5,369 bases of DNA from positions 1 to 5,369 of the forward strand of contig JAICTB010000166.1 in the NCBI GenBank assembly GCA_025936595.1, read 5' to 3'. Below the pieces are notes generated by a model. It ran no database searches. It saw only the letters and a program-made list of their open reading frames with translations, and was not told the origin of the DNA. This document shows positions 5,244 to 5,369 of this stretch, piece after piece. The position numbers were made by a program, and so were the translations under genes. Origin of the DNA: Thermoleophilia bacterium. Its GTDB lineage: Bacteria; Actinomycetota; Thermoleophilia; Gaiellales; Gaiellaceae. The first letter of the stretch is position 1; each line of letters starts with the position of its first letter.

Positions 5244-5249
5244 TCTATA
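5244..5249 (-). promoter_or_regulatory. Candidate -10 (TATAGA) for the SIS gene
   Basis: On the minus strand TATAGA lies 7 bases before the GTG at 5236. A TAGACG sequence at 5271-5266 (four of six matches to TTGACA) sits 16 bases upstream of it. The site shares its central TATA (5246-5249) with the opposite-strand candidate. The last base departs from the TAnnnT pattern, so support is moderate to weak. Confidence 0.32.
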
Positions 5250-5253
5250 CCAT
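5248..5253 (+). promoter_or_regulatory. Candidate -10 hexamer (TACCAT) for the M16 peptidase gene
   Basis: TACCAT fits TAnnnT and ends exactly 7 bases before the ATG at 5261, again the leaderless spacing; no Shine-Dalgarno is present. TATACC, two bases earlier, is an alternative register. No good -35 is seen at the usual distance. The whole divergent gap is only 24 bases, so the two promoters overlap. Confidence 0.42.
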
Positions 5254-5260
5254 CGCCGGC

Positions 5261-5369
5261 ATGAGCGTCTACGAGCGTCACACTCTGTCGAACGGCCTGC
5301 GCGTGCTGACCGCGCCCCTCGGCCATGCCAAATCGGTGGCCTGTTACATCATGCTCGCCGCCGGGTCGC
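5261..5369 (+). CDS. M16 family zinc peptidase-like protein, N-terminal fragment (cut by window end)
   Basis: Only 36 codons are present. The peptide begins MSVYERHTLSNGLRVLTAPL and continues GHAKSVACYIMLAAGS. This is the standard N-terminus of M16 (pitrilysin/mitochondrial-processing-peptidase-like) proteins: a T-L-x-N-G-L-R-V strand, then a short turn with S-V before a hydrophobic strand ending in G-S. The zinc site HxxEH would lie about 15-20 residues further on, outside the window, so activity cannot be judged. There is no signal peptide. ATG 5261 is favoured because conserved sequence begins immediately after it and a -10-like hexamer lies 7 bases upstream. It is divergent from the SIS gene across 24 bases. 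Identification as M16 is fairly firm; peptidase activity and partners are unknown. Confidence 0.8.
   Translation, partial: MSVYERHTLSNGLRVLTAPLGHAKSVACYIMLAAGS

Noticed and set aside
5237..5326. Upstream start for the SIS protein at 5326
   Set aside because: It would overlap the divergent M16 start by 66 bases and adds sequence unlike SIS proteins; GTG 5236 with purine-rich leader fits better.
1..5369. CRISPR array, tRNA, insertion sequence or toxin-antitoxin pair
   Set aside because: Read on both strands: no regularly spaced repeats, no tRNA-like folding pattern noticed, no transposase motif or terminal inverted repeats, and the single small ORF has no partner of toxin type.

Overview
The window is a dense, very GC-rich bacterial chromosome segment. 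GC-saturated third codon positions, GTG starts, apparently leaderless promoters and the gene families suggest a high-GC actinobacterium, perhaps of the Thermoleophilia/Gaiellales type. The class is an inference; no marker gene fixes it. There is no mobile element, CRISPR array, rRNA or tRNA.

Layout. (1) Bases 1-493, plus strand: the 3' end of an NAD+ synthetase gene (nadE). (2) Bases 490-2785, minus strand, in transcription order: a small unrecognised ORF (2785-2597), a 135-base stretch of unclear content, a mug-type mismatch uracil-DNA glycosylase (2461-1931), a four-helix CopD-like membrane protein (1934-1482) and an APH-fold phosphotransferase (1485-490). The last three are joined by GTGA start/stop overlaps. 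(3) Bases 2836-4373, plus strand: an OsmC-like protein and a PLP enzyme of the cysteine desulfurase-like (VC1184-type) group, joined by another GTGA overlap. (4) Bases 4370-5236, minus strand: a stand-alone double-SIS sugar-phosphate isomerase-like protein. (5) Bases 5261-5369, plus strand: the first 36 codons of an M16 peptidase-like gene, cut by the window edge.

All five clear junctions between tandem or convergent neighbours overlap by exactly 4 bases: three tandem GTGA overlaps and two convergent stop overlaps. The two divergent junctions (2786-2835 and 5237-5260) carry TAnnnT-like -10 hexamers 7-8 bases from the start codons, as expected for leaderless mRNAs.

The genes look like housekeeping and stress functions (NAD synthesis, base-excision repair, peroxide detoxification, PLP chemistry, sugar phosphate metabolism) rather than one pathway. 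I see no clear new defence or biosynthetic system. The points most worth checking are the unexplained 2462-2596 segment, which has textbook coding periodicity on the plus strand, the catalytic-residue substitutions in the PLP and SIS proteins, and the overlap/leaderless architecture.
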